64,000 bases of DNA from Euglena gracilis. Its lineage: Eukaryota > Euglenida > Euglenophyceae > Euglenales. Below, piece by piece: positions 9,490-22,700 of this stretch (the first letter of the stretch is position 1; each line of letters begins with the position of its first letter). The position numbers and the translations under genes are program-made. A model generated the notes under the pieces. That model ran no database searches. It saw nothing but the letters and a program-made list of their open reading frames with translations, and was not told the DNA's origin. The stretch is taken from NCBI GenBank assembly GCA_039621445.1, contig CP154955.1, forward strand, positions 5,570,785-5,634,784. The letters run 5' to 3'.

Positions 9490-11570
9490 TTTGAAAAAAA
9501 TTCTTCGCTCAAAAACACTTTTTTTCACTTCAGAACACCAAAAAAAGTGTTTTTGGGCGAAAAAAAATTTCCGACCCGGACCCCCCCCCTGCCCCTCCTG
9601 GCTGGGCCCGCCCCACTGGCCTTAGCAATTTTTGGGTCAAAAAGTCGAAAAAATACGAAATTTTTTTTTGCCCAAAACCATGATTTTTGACCTCCCGGAC
9701 CGGAAAAAAGTGTTTTCGAGCCAAAAATGAGCGTTTTTCGACCCGCCAGCGCCCCGTTTTGGGTGATTTTGGCTCAAAACTGGGTCAAAAAAGTCGAAAA
9801 AATTCGAGAAATTTTTTTTGCCCAAAACGATGTTTTTTGCCCTCCCAGGCCCGGAGAAAGTGTTTTTGAGCTGAAAATGAGCGTTTTTCCTAAGCCAGGC
9901 CGGGGTGGTCTCCCAAAGAGCTCAGCTCTACGTCACACCCTGGTATGGGGTCACCGTGCTCTTATCATTTTATGGGTAAGAGCGAAGCTTACCCCTGGGG
10001 AAAAAGGGGGGGGCGGACCCCCCGGGTCAGGGCCACCTGAAGAAACGACGGATTATCACCACAACCCCGACTCTGTTCCCGGCACTTTTTTTTTCTTTAG
10101 TCGCAAGCGACTGGAGTTCCCAAATCAGCTCCATTTGACCCCCAACTCCTGCCAGGCCAGAATTATTCAGCCACGGAGTAATGAAACTGGGTAGGATTGG
10201 CCCCTCTTCTGACTCTGCCATTTTTCTGGGGTCCAAAAATAAATCAAAAGATCAATTTTCCGAAAATATCTCGAGAAAACACACATTTCCGGAAGTGTCC
10301 ACTGACAAAATGTGCCCCTAGAGGCCCTCTATCGCTCCCCATTCGCCGTTTTGGCTGCCGATGGCCCGTGTTCCGGCGCGTTTTTGTGGCCCAAAACGAC
10401 CATTTTGGGGTGTTTTGGGGCTGTTTTTTTTTGCTCAAAAAAACCATTTCTCTAAAATATCTCGACAATGAAGCAAAATCAAAGGAAATGTCCGGAGGTC
10501 TAGATTGAAGCCCTCACAATGCTCTATCTTATTTCCCCCAAGTCCCCGCCTAGCCCGAGTTGCTACCATTTTTCTGCAAATTCAGTCCATTTTGGACATT
10601 TTTCGCCAGTTTTTAACTTCGCTGTTTTTGGCCATTTTTTGGGTAGCCCCCCCCCAAATAATAGCCCCCTGGGGTATTATTTATTCGCCCGAAGTCCCGG
10701 CCTGAGGGGGGGTATTATTTAGGGGGGTAATAGCACCCCAAAATTTCCGAAACTATTCGAAATCCTGTAGGAGCCAAAATAGCGCCAAAACCCCCTTTGG
10801 GGTCATTTTTTGTACTTTCTTACCTACCCCCCCCCCCCGGGAAACTGTCACCTGACAGGTTGGCCAGTACCGGGGACCCTGACAGTTTCCCAGGCGAAAC
10901 CCTGACAGTTTCCCGGGTAGGGCATTTCAAGGGAAAGTCAATGATAAATGACCCTGACAGGTTGGCCGGTACCGGGGACTCTGACACCTTCCTATACTGA
11001 CAGGTTGGCCGGTACTGGGGACCCTGACAGTTTCCCGGGCGGGACCCTGACAGGTTCTCGGGCATGACAGTTTCCCGGGGGGGGGGGGGGTATGAAATTT
11101 ACCATTTTTGGGGGTCAGATGATCCAGAAAATTGATTCTTTTCATAATTTGTTGTCAGAGATTGTGATTTTTACCCACCTTTGGCCCGAAACCGGGGGGG
11201 GGGGGGGGCATCACCCCGGTCCCCGAAGTCGGACCCCAAGGGGGGGGGTATGATTTGGGGGGGTATGATTTGGGGGGTTCAAAAAAGTCGAAAAATTGAT
11301 ACCTTTTTTGGGGCCGAAACCTGTGTGAATTTGATTGAAGGGTCAAAAAGGGTCAAAAAAAGGGGGTGGTGGAGGGGTTCGACCCCCCTCCCTTGCCCAT
11401 TATGGGTGAGCTTCGCTCTTACCCATAAAAAGACAAGAGCTCAGTGACACTCCATACCCCCCGTACCGCTTTTTTTTGAATTTTTTGACTTTTTGACCCG
11501 GAAATGACCTAAAATCCATGGGTTTTCGGGCCAAAAAACGGGGCGCTGGGGGGGGGGGGGAGTTGGAAAA
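9490..11570. repeat. Composite repeat block (GAAAAA-rich units, 'TTATCACC' module, satellite units)
   Basis: Units of the type CGAAAAACGCTCATTTTCGG ... GGTCCGGGAGGCCAAAAAAC ... TTCGACTTTTTTGACC occur at 9520-9890 and again, inverted, at 11460-11700. 10040-10200 carries the GGATTATCACCA / CAGTCGCGAGCGACTGGAG-type module seen at 30120-30190 and 35628-35700. No gene found. Confidence 0.65.
10840..11085. repeat. Short tandem/inverted repeats, CAGGTTGGCCGGTACC and CAGTTTCCCGGG family
   Basis: Alternating words GACAGGTTGGCCGGTACCGG and GACAGTTTCCCGGG are repeated several times. The same words occur at 40360-40425, 43365-43400, 43615-43825, 50320-50375 and 53135-53175, mostly inside introns of the metal-transporter gene. 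Confidence 0.8.
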
Positions 11571-14500
11571 CGCTCATTTTCGGCTCATTTTCTCCGGGTC
11601 TGGGGATGAACAACATGCTTTCGGGCCAAAAAATTTTCGATTTTTTTTTCAACCTTTTTTGCCCCGTTTTTTTGACCCAAAATCTATGGGTTTGGTGCCA
11701 AAAAAATGCCATTTGGGGGGGACGATAATAATTGCTTTGCTGCTCCAAAAATTATCAATTTGTTTTGGGTAAACTTCAAGTGCGCGCTTTTTTTTTTGGG
11801 GGTTTGGCTTGGTTTGGGGGAGGAGACCCGATTTCCTCTGAGGGTGAGAAGAATTCTGCAACTTTGAATCTTCAAAAATTAAAAATTGAACAAGACCAAA
11901 CTCCAAATGTACGGTGCAGCCAAAATTTTTCTGCCCGGCAAAACAAAATTCTTTTGCAGGTGGTCGTGGTGCTAAAAAATATCTGCTGCAGGACAACATT
12001 CAGTAAACCTTTAATGCAAATCCTGATGACCGCGGCAGTGGTTATCTGTAGCCGAGGGCCAAGGTTCCCTCCAAATCATGCATTGTGCAGTATGTTTGTC
12101 ACAAACAGGGTCCAACAAAAAAACCACATGGTGGGCAGGCTGCATTTGACGAACCCCGGGGGGGGGGTACCTGGGGAGCCTGGACAGACAAGCACTACCC
12201 TCTTCCCCCCCAGAGGGGGGTTTGGTGAGCGTCTGGTCGTGGGCTTCCGGCACCTTTGGTGGCAATGCCTTGGCTGAGGCCCAGGCACTTTTGGCAATGT
12301 GCTCAACCTCCCCCCTCCCGGATCAGGGTGCCTTGGGGTGCCGGCCTAGGTAGGTACCCCCCCCCCTGGTTGGGCCGACACTACCTTAAAATTCAGCCTG
12401 ATGGGAGGTTCAGACCAATGGAAAATGTATGCAAACACAAACACACAGATTTTTGAAAAGAGCGCCAACAAAGACGTCTTAGCAAAATATAAATCAAACA
12501 AAAACAGCAGGGGTTTCAGAATTAAACTGGTCCTGGCTTGAATCAAACACCTATATCCTGCTGAGTTGACGGTCGGGACCACAACCTCACCCCAGGGATG
12601 GTTCCAAATGTTAAAACAAGCCTGTTGGATCCCAACTGGGCAAAAAAGGATTGTCGAACCCTGATTGCAAACCATTGCTGAAAAGGTTCCAGCTTGCCCA
12701 GCACAAAAGCAGTGAGCAAGAGGATGGATATAGTGTTGGTGATATAAAATACCATCACAAGCCAAAAAAGCCGCTTCAACGCAAAAGCAAGTTCCTACAA
12801 ACATGAAAATGAATTTTTTTTAAAAAAATCACACATGGTCACTCGCTTTGTTTCTGAATGCACTGGTTTCGGGCCGCAAAAGTGGAATCCTAACTTTTTG
12901 GTTGCCTCCGCGGAGGCTCAAAGTTACCAGCCTCCACGGAGCCTCAGGTAACCAGCCTCCACAGAGGCTGGGAGGCTGCGAGGTCACCAGCCAGGGTTTT
13001 TTTCCAAAGAATGGGGGGTCCCCCCCACCCCCACCCCCCGGGGGGGGGTCCAGGGGGACCCGCTCAATTTTCCCCGAAAACAGCCAAAAATCGCGAAAAA
13101 TGCTAAAAATAGCACCTTTTCAAAAAATCTGTGGCGCCTTCGGCACCGAAAAGTAAACCCCACTCCCCCCTGGGGACCCGGGGAGGTTCGGCCGGAGTGG
13201 AAAATGAGCGAGGCTCATCTTCAATTTATATAGACGGGAGGGGGGCCGTGTGTGGCCTTGTAGTAGTAAAGGCCGAAAAGTTTCACATAATGAAATTTCA
13301 TGAAATTACACGCCCTGTGTGAAAGTTAAGAATCAGCCAACTCCGGCGAAAAAAAGGCACTAAGCAGGGACTCCTAACCCAACGCAGCGAACAAGCACAC
13401 AACACCGCCGGCGAGCAGGGCATGGCCTCACAATGGCAAAATGCGGTGCCCGAGGTGTCAAAATTTTTCGCGGATTTTTCGCAAATAATTTTGCGAACCA
13501 TGAAAAATTAGATTTCGTTGACTGTTAATAATTGCGTCCTGCTAAACCTGAAATGCTTTTTGCAAACAAACGGTGTGTTGATCAGAAAACTGCGTCCTAT
13601 TGCGCCGATTGCTGACGCCTGAGGGATTTCCCTCCCTTCCTGAGGAAAAAAAAACAGGTTGCTTCGGGAGAATTCCTCTGGGTTTTTCCCTCGGAGTTTT
13701 GGGCTCCATCCGGAAAAAAAAGAGGGCCAAGAAAACTTTCTGAACCCCCCCCCCTGCCCAAGAAAAGAAAGCCTCCTTGGAGCCTCCGCGGAGGCTGGTT
13801 ACTTTAGCCTTTGCGGAGCCGCCGCAGCGGCTGGATACAAGGGGTTTTTTTTTAAGTCTTGGACCCTGGGGGGGGGGTCGTTTTAAGTCAGTTATAAGTA
13901 AATAATAAGTCATTTTTTGGGGGTGTTTTTAAAGAGAAACATTCTTCAATGTCAAACACAGCGACTGCTCTCAGTGACAGCATCCACTCTCTGCCCATTT
14001 ACACAGAGGATGCGGACCGGACGGTACTGGACGTGCCGGACGAGGCACCGGACGAGGTTACGGACTTTGGGAGATAACAGACGGCTTAAAACCAAAACAT
14101 AAATGAAATTTATTCATCCAGATTTGTACCCAAATTATGCAGAGGCCAGAAGAAAATCTTTTTTGGATGCCATTTGGGGTGGGGTCAAAAACTCCCAAAG
14201 TTTTTCTTTATTTTCTTTTCTTGCAGCGGGTTGGGGGTGTAAAAATCAAAATTAAATTCCTCTTCTTCTGGACATCAGCGCGGGCAGGGCAGAACGGGAA
14301 GCCTGGTGGGGGTTGACCGCAGCATTTTCACCGAAATTTGGGAAAATGGAATTTTGGCCGGGGAAATGCTTTTGACTTTTTTTTGAAAATGAACCAAAAT
14401 ACATGATTATTTTGATGGAAAAACCACACTGCTTCACAAAAAAACTCAAAAATTTCAGGTTTAAAGCTTGGTAGTTTTTAGGAGGGGGTGAAAAAAATGA

Positions 14501-14890
14501 ATGTCAAAGAAATCGGACAAAATTTTGGCACAATCAAATTTTACTGCCATTTTTTTCTCTTGCAAATTGTTTGGATTTCCGGTGCCTTTTTTTTTGCTTC
14601 AAAAATCTCTCAAAATCAAAATTTTGATCAAAAAAAATGCTGAAATTTTAGAAACTGTGAAAAAATGGGGTTTGGGGTTTTTGGGGGGGGACCTCCTTCA
14701 TGGGTCCCAAAATGGGTCCAAATTGCACCCCGCCAAAGGTGTCAGGGAAAATTTTTGATGTCCAAAAACTGGTGCCATGAGAAAGAAGGGAAGAGGTGGC
14801 GGGCGGGGTGGTCGAGCCCCCTCCCCCAACCACCACGCAGGGTGTGAGGCAGTCGACCCCCCCCCCCGAACACCCTGGGTGTTTGGCCGA
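11571..14890. other. Repeat mosaic without recognised genes
   Basis: Contains a G/C-rich palindromic module (12150-12370, GGTGCC/GGCACC words shared with 41160-41440 and 51450-51800). It also holds CCTCCGCGGAGGCT repeats (12895-12985, 13775-13840) and, at 13334-13435, a copy of the interior block of the foldback element at 6413-6779. No protein domain recognised. Confidence 0.5.
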
Positions 14891-14899
14891 TTCCCGTTC

Positions 14900-15720
14900 T
14901 GCCCTGGTGTGGGGGCAGTGGGGAGGAGTGTGGGGGGGGGGGGGTTGGGTCAATTTATAAATTTTCATTTTTTTTCAGACATGGCCCGCGCACAAAATTG
15001 TTGTCTCCGCGGAAATATAAACATTTATATGTGTGTAGGCAAACTGCAAGTCAGCATGGATGCCATGATGCAAAAAAGGTCACGTGAAATCCAAGGTGTT
15101 GTCCCTTTGGGGGTTCCCGGGGGGAGGGGGGCGGGGGCGGGGGCAGAGGCCTGAGGCCCCCTCCCCCCCCAGACCCCCCACCCCCCTCGCCCCAATAACA
15201 AAAGCCTTTTGTGTGGACAAAATTTGGCGGACATGGCGTAAATAGCAACCGAGTGAATGGTATGTGCAACATCAGGTGGACATGGCGTTTTTTTTGCGGC
15301 AAACGAGGGTGTGTGGGAAAAAGAACAAATGCTTGGTCTTTTGCAGGGTTGGGGGTGCAAAAGTTACCCCCCCCCTTGTCGTACGACCGGGTCCTGCAAC
15401 CTGTGACCAGGGGGGGGGGTGGTCGTAACACCCCCATAACCTGCAACCTGTGACCGGGGGGTGGTCGTAAATGAGGGGGCAGTCGTAGGTAAAGTGGCGT
15501 TAAATTTTTCGCAACCTGCAACCTGTGACCGGGGGAGGAGGGTGGTCGTAAATGAGGGGTGGTCGTACGACAAGGGGGGGGGACGGGTAAAATAAAATCC
15601 TCTTCTAATATACATTAATGCGGGGGCAATGGGGAAGGGTGTGAGGAAGTGCATCGGGTCAACGTATAAAACACTTTTTCCCCCTTTTTTTCAGGCATGG
15701 CCTGCGTACCTCCCCCCCCC
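14900..15720 (+). repeat. Dispersed repeats: T-tract/CATGGCCTGCG family and GGTCGTA/CAGGTTGCAGG family
   Basis: A poly-T tract followed by CAGACATGGCCCGCG (14965-14995) and CAGGCATGGCCTGCG (15690-15710) matches copies near 20165 and 23290. 15385-15590 holds short G-rich units around GCAACCTGTGACCGGGGG and GTGGTCGTA, also present at 17320-17400, 17825-17905, 26040-26135 and 26575-26625. Confidence 0.65.
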
Positions 15721-16743
15721 CCCAAGCCCAATGAACACTAAGGTGACAATCTAGATGGTCCGAACGGGGGGCGTTCATTGGGCATGAGGTGTGCTTTCTG
15801 TGTTAATAAAGTATATGGTGACAATCTAGACGGTCCGAACACCCCCTGTTCATTGGGCAAGGGCGTTCATTGGGCATGGGGGGGGTACAAAATTGGTTGC
15901 CTCCGCGGAGCCTCCGCAGAGGTTCCGAGGAAACCAGCCTCTGCGGAGGCCAAAAGAACCAGAAATTACGATTCAACATTTGCTGGGATTTGCTGGGAGT
16001 CGATTTGCAATTTTGCAGCTTTAAAAAAAAACTCCTTGGCTTCGGCTTTTGGCGCACATTTTTTTTTACAAATTGGTGTTTGAGACTTAACCAAAAAAAA
16101 AAAAAACGGCCCAAGCGCATTGAATTCAAACCTTCGAAATTTTCGACTTTGCACAATTGTATGTGTGTATATGATGTTTCATGATGTGATCCCACCTTTT
16201 ACCAGGAATATGGTGCCCCCCTTTTCTGGGCAAACAAAACAGGATCAGATCACGAAACAACGTTGAAACTATGTTCAAATCCACAACGTACAGCATCGGG
16301 GAAAACCTCGTTCAAACCCACGTGATTAACACAAAAAAAAGCAATAATAACAACCACACATACAAAGGTGGGTAACAGGTTTTTTGGGAGTGCGCATGTG
16401 AACGTCCTTGATGCACTGACAGTGAACCCGTGGGCCACGTGAATACTGTCGAAAAAAAACGTGAACACCATGTGTGCTCTGTCGGTGTACCATGGACATC
16501 CACGTACACGCCTGATACACATGTGACTCAGGCGGCCTAACTCGCACTTATGGAGCATTGCTGCGCAGCTTCCCAAAAAGAGTAGTACATACGAGTTGTG
16601 AGGTATGCCGATCCCACACGGTCTGTCCCGACTCCAATGGGCATGAAAACAATGCCTTGCAGGGGTGTAGAAATAATTTTTTCTCGGGGGGGGTAATTTT
16701 TTCAGGGGGGGATCCTTGACAAAGGCGTAGAATAACAATTTTT

Positions 16744-16921
16744 TTGCCGCCGAAGGGCGGCGAGACGGTAGCGCTTGTTTTGAAAGATGGCACTGAATGA
16801 CAAAAAATGTGGCATCATGGCACAAATCCATCACAATTTGGAAGCTTTCAAGCCGCCATTGAACTTTTTGGCTGCTTTTGCTGTTGGACGCTACCGTCTC
16901 GCCGCCCTTCTGGCGGCCAAA
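16744..16921. repeat. Foldback element with arms of about 30 bp
   Basis: GCCGCCGAAGGGCGGCGAGA continuing to CGGTAGCG at 16746-16773 is inverted at 16890-16917 (CGCTACCGTCTCGCCGCCC...). Each arm tip is itself a small hairpin (GCCGCC/GGCGGC). The interior is not recognised. Confidence 0.8.
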
Positions 16922-18227
16922 CAAGTCCAAAACTCATGGGTCGGAGGGGCAAAAAGATTTCTTTTTTTCAATTTGGGGTTGTTTTATCTCCACCTCTGGG
17001 TGAAAATACATGTTCTTGACTGGGCTTCTGAAATTCAAATTTTTAAAGAGCACACCATTTCCGTTGGCAAATTTGGCTCTTTTTTGGAAAGCCCTTGGTA
17101 AAAATGCATTACCATCCAGCTGCCCTTTGGGCGTCAGTACATTTTTTTGTTCCATGCAAAATAGCTCGGAGGGTGCGGGTTTTGGGAGGCAACTTCATTA
17201 TCGTCTCTTTCTTTCGCATTTGCACTGTTTTTTGAAATCCAAAAACACGAAAGGAATTACCATCCCTTATGAAAAATTGAGAACTTACCCCCCCCCCCTC
17301 CCCTTTGTCCGACGACCACCCCTTTATAATGACCACCCCCCGGTCACAGGTTGGAGGTAATGGGGGGCGTACGACCACCCCCCCTGGTCATAGGTTGCAG
17401 GTTGCAAAAATTGTTTTTGATGGTTTTGCCAAGCGGTAGATTTCCCACCTCCCCCGCTACAGAATTTTTTCTGCTATGTTCCGCCCCCCCCCCGGCAACG
17501 TCAGAGCCAGATCCCAAAAAGGTGGTGTTGTTTGCAAAAGCAACACATGGAATTTGGGGTTTGGCACACGTTTTCAACGGGAACCTTTACCTCACAAAAG
17601 ATCTGACCGATGGGGATTTTATCCTGAAAATTTGTTGTATCACTGGAAGAAAGGCTTCTATACCGTGCCCGCCGAATAGTGCCTGCCCCGCACCCCTTCG
17701 GTGTGGCATTTGCACAGCAGCCTTCTGGCGCTGTCGTTCACCCCCTCAGGAGCAGCCGCTGTGTTTGGGCTATCTCCTTTATGATTTTTTTCCGCTTTTC
17801 GCTGTGTGTGAGCCTTTGCCCCCTTATAATGACCACCCCCCGGTCACAGGTTGCAGGTAATGGGGGCGTACGACCCCCCCCCCTGGTCATAGGTTGCAGG
17901 TAAATGGTCGTTGGACAAAGGGAGGGGGGGGGTAATGTGAAAAATTGAAGAAACACAAAGAATGTGGTGAGCAAATTACACACTTTGCGAAAAAATTTTC
18001 TTTCCAAAAACTCGGGGGGGGGGGGGCGGTCGCCCCCCGACCCCCCACTTCCACACCTATGATGCCTTGGAACTTCACAATCTGCGGTACAGGTCTCCCA
18101 AAGCCCAATTTATTTTTTTTAAAATGTTTACAATTCTAAATATGGGTGACCATTTGTGCATTTTGAACAATAGATGCATATATGTTTTACTTTGTTTTTG
18201 TTGCACATCGGCACAATGGGCAGACTC

Positions 18228-18560
18228 AGTTGGATTTAAATTTTTGGGAATTCCATTGTGCAAATACACAATGGGCATACAATTTTAGAAATCCAAATCA
18301 GCGTGGCTGTTGCGAAGATGAGCAATGCTATTGCTTGAAACTGATTGCACAATGGAGGGAGAGAACGGCCGAGATAAGATGTGAACACCAGAGGGGATAG
18401 AGCACAGTGTAATGCAGGTGGATGGAAGCCTTCTCTCAGACATGTTGTATTAAAATTGGAAACCATTGCGCACCTGCGCAACAGCCACGCTGATTTGGAT
18501 TTCTAAAATTGTATGCCCATTGCGCATTTGCAAATTGGAACTCTTAAAAATGTAATCTAC
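18228..18560. repeat. Foldback element with a perfect 45 bp inner inverted repeat
   Basis: 18270-18314 (AATGGGCATACAATTTTAGA...) is exactly complementary to 18477-18521. Weaker complementarity extends the arms outward on both sides. The spacer of about 160 bp shows no gene. GCGCA-rich words of the same kind recur near 19340-19440 and 63050-63300. Confidence 0.9.
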
Positions 18561-18711
18561 ATCAGCCATTGGTCCCGCGGGCTGGCTGGAAAACGTGCAG
18601 GCTCGGAAAAAAGGTCAACCCCCCACCCACCACCCACAGGGCTGCAGGGATTCCTGTACAGCCCTGCCCATTTTTGACAAGCTGGCGCGCATTGGCAAGC
18701 CTGCGCTTTAA

Positions 18712-19715
18712 TTGGGGGAGGGGTCACTTTTCAAGCTTTCAGCCAATACTTCTTGGTCAGCACACTTTGCAGGAAACAAGGTTGCCTTTCTAAAAGCAGA
18801 TTGTTGTGTTTACGCTACTCAAATGTCAAATGGTGCCCCTGCCATTGGGATAATCCTGACTCCCTCTAATTGGGTTAAGAGTTGGCAGATTGGTTCCTCC
18901 CTCACAACCCAACACTTAAGCACTTGAGCACTTTCTTCTTTGTCAATGTGCGCAATTGTGCACATGGACATTTTTCAGAAAATTCTTAAACCACCAAATG
19001 CACCTGGTGAAACAGCAGTATATAAAATTCACACCTCATGGTACAGGTTTAGAAACACAAAAGTCTCAAACTATCATCCTTATGAGCTGTCTGATGCTGA
19101 TGTGTCTGGAGCGACAGACTGGTGTTGTTGTCTGTGAAACAGGTGGGTTGTACACCCATGCTGTCACGATTACGGGTTTTGGAGTGTCCGTGCTACCTGT
19201 AACTGCCAGGAGTTGCATACCTGTTTCCGAATTCCCACCATTTGGGCAATGTGATGTGCAGTTAAATCAGACGACAATTGTGGCATGACATAAACTATGT
19301 CACTATCAACGGACGTAAATCTGTAAAACACGCACGTGACAACAGAAATGAGGGTTGATGTGCGCATTTGCGCACCAACCACATGTGTACTTTGTGTAAG
19401 TGGTGTAGATGGCCAATGTGCGCATTTCGCACTTCAACAAATTTGGGAAATATACTCCATAATTTTTACAATACCACTGAAAGACAACACCACAATTTTT
19501 ATAATACCACTGAAAGACAACACCTACCGCTTTTTGGCTGTAGAAATAATGGTTGAGGCAAGGATTTTGAATGGGTACCGTTTGCAATGTGCGACAAAGA
19601 ACGGTGGTTTGTAAATGCACCTTTGTCTGGCCTCCGTACTGTACTTACAAGAGAAAATTACATTGCTTTAAAAAATTTCATTCACGACATTCGTGATTTT
19701 TCGTGATTTTAAAGA
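18712..19715 (+). pseudogene. Series of coding-like fragments of unknown protein
   Basis: Open patches with protein-like composition follow each other on the plus strand: 18760-18927 (KADCCVYATQMSNGAPAIG), 18940-19137 (AVYKIHTSWYRFRNTKVSN) and about 19575-19705 (MCDKERWFVNAPLSGLRTVL). Frames change between them and stops intervene. I do not recognise the family. An eroded transposon protein is the simplest reading. Chance open frames cannot be excluded. Confidence 0.3.
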
Positions 19716-19719
19716 AGTT

Positions 19720-22700
19720 CCTTTTTGGTGATGACTCGAGATTTTTTGTGATTTTTCGTGGCACAAAACTGAGGGAATCCCTGCATTAGGGGGAGTTAGG
19801 AATGGCATGGTACCCCCCCCCTTGTCATTGACACGCCAAAATACGGAGAAAATGCGTTTGACACAGGGGTGTATGTCATGGACCAGCTGTGTTAAGCACA
19901 AAGCGGGGGAAATATTTCTCTGATATCTCTGATGTCAGCCTTACATGCAATTTACACAACACTGGGTGTGGACAGAAATGAACGAAATTTTTTCTGTTTT
20001 TTTTGTTCGGGTGTGGGAGGGGAGGTGGGCAAAAACAAAAAAGGGTTAATTTCCTTGTTTTCTTCGCTTTTGAGGGGTGTGGGGGTGTGGGGGGGTAAAA
20101 AGTTAAAATAAAATTCCTCCTCTTTTGAGAATTGGTGTGGGGAGTCAACCCATAAAAAACGTTTTCCTCGACGTGGCCTGCGTCCAAAATTGGTCACCAA
20201 CCAGGAGGCTGCTTGAGGCGCCAAAAAGACTGCCAGAGAAACCAGCTCCGCGGAGGCTAACGTGTCCAAAGGTCAGGATTCCAAATTTCATGTCCCCCCC
20301 CCCTGCCTGGTCCGAGATACTACCAATTTACGTCCCAAACAAAACAAACGCACCTCATATCTGCCAACTGAAACACGGGCCTCAAATCCATTGGAATGCA
20401 CTAAAGAAGAGGAAAGCATAGAAATAGGGGAAAGGAATTAAAGCATCAACCTTCTTCAATCTGGGACGCTGAAATTTTTTGTGCTTCATAACAGCAAACT
20501 AGCGCCAGTACCAAGCTCGTTGCAATTAAAGCGGAACCAACAGTGTCTGATGTCATCAGTTTGCTACGAGCAGGTTTTGCCTGGAGAAAGAGAGTCAAAA
20601 AGGTGCATTTGCCATTGCCCACCCACAACCAGGGCTGGGCATCCCAAAAATTTAAAAAAAAACATTGAGCCCCAAATGGGACTTAACCATAACAGTGAGG
20701 TGACCTTTGGGTAGAGGGAAAAAAAGCGTTTGTGTCCACAACCCCCACAAACTTGTGACCTGAAAGCAAATGCAAATGTTGGAAAGACCATTCCATGGTC
20801 CGCTTGGCCTCCGGGAGAAGACAAAAAGCTTCAAAATTGGGCTGGTTGGAAAAAACTGCTGGATATCCCCAGGCATCCCAGGCACACAATTTTTTTACCC
20901 CCCCCCCCCGGGGAAGGGGTCACTTCCACTCTTCCAAAAACCAGTCACTCACTTTTTTCGGAAAACCCAGGCAGTCACCACCCTCCAAACCTGCCCACCT
21001 TACTGGCCACCAGAAAAAAACCAATGGCTAGGGATGGGATGGGAAGCCCATCGGTATGGGAAGAAGCTGGTGGGGGGTTGGGAGGGTGTCTGGCACAGGG
21101 CAGAGGGTACTTTTTTTTTAACCCTCCATAAACCTTCATTGAAAATCAAAAAACCTTTAAAAATTCTGGCAGCGTTTTTGAAATTCGCTCCAAACGTGCA
21201 GCCTCAAAACCTCGGCAAAAACAAGCCAATTTTTTGTGCCGGGTTCGATCCTGGGTGTGGGTCCAGTTCCAGCCGGGGGGAGCCCCATGGGGGGGATCAG
21301 CCAGCAGCCGTTTTCCAGTCAACCCAAATTTTTCGGCCTCGCTGAGCCGGACTCCCCCCCAATTGCACTAAGGCTTCTGATCTGTTTACGACCGGCGCTA
21401 GCTTTGTTTACTGGTTTTTGGACCAGACCCCTCACCCCCCCCCCCCGAGCCCCCGAGGGAGGTTGACAAAAACCACTAAAGTGATCCGGCTTCAAAAGTG
21501 GCGGAAAATTTTTTTTGGATTTTTTTCATGTTTTTTTTTGGTTTTTCCTTTGGATTCCAGAGTGGCGGACACCCCCCAGGGGGTAGTGACTGACTGGTTT
21601 TCCAAAAAAAAGTGATTGGCTGGTTTTTCAAAAAGCGGAGTAACCCCCCCGGGGTCAGTAAAAATTGTATGACCCCAACACACTCTGACAAAATTGGTTC
21701 CCTCGACCTCGACGGATCCTACATGGGCTGGTTAACTTGAGGCTCCTCGGAAGTCCCGTAAAAAGTGCCAATATTTATGGGATTAGGGGTCAATATTTTT
21801 GGGTATGAGAGGTCTGGCTTTTGGGGATTTTGGGCCAAATTCCAAGGACCAGGTGCCGGTGTTACCAAGGGCTGTGACACCTGTGCGCCTCCCCCCCCCC
21901 CGGGGTTTCGAGAGTGGGGGGGTGGGTTGGGGCCAGGGCGTCGCTTAAGCCAAAGTAGACCCCATCCCCAGGGCTGTACGGGAAATGGCCCCATTGGTGG
22001 CGGGTGGCTCCACCATGGCCCCCGCTGAAAGAAAATTCCTTCGGCGCCAACGGCTCCAAAAGATTCTTTTGATTGGATAATCAAATGATATGATTTCGTC
22101 AGATGAAAATAGCATGCATATCATGATTCGAAAAAAAAATGCCAGGTCTCATCGAAAGCGGCGTTCCTTTGGATGTGCCCAGGGGGGAGGGGGGGCGGGG
22201 GAGGGGCCTGCGGTCCCCACCTCCCCCCGACCCCACCTTCCCCTCTCCCAGACTTGTATGGGAATCACGGAGGAGGGGACCCCTTCCAAAACTTAGGGGG
22301 GGGGGTAGGGGAACCCCCTCCGACCTCCAGTTTTCGGTCGCCGGAACTTCTCGCCGTTGAGTGCAAAACCTCATATTGAGCTTCAAGAGGGTCCTAAAGT
22401 ACACATCCAGGGCGAAGCCCAGAAGATTTTTTTGCCTCCGCAGAGGCGGGGTGGGGGGACCCCTATCCGAAACTGGGGGACCCCTACCACCTTACCCCCC
22501 CCAGGGGGGGTGACCCCCCTACCACCTACCTCATGTCTGAGGAGCTTCCCGTACAACCCCGCCCCTCCCCCCTTCCCCCTTCCCCCCCAAACAAAAAACT
22601 TCCTTTGGTGCGGAAATTTATTCAGTAGCAGACATGTAAACAGTGTTGGCAAAATGAGGCGGACATGGCGTTCTTGTTGCAAATGAACAAACAACGTTGA

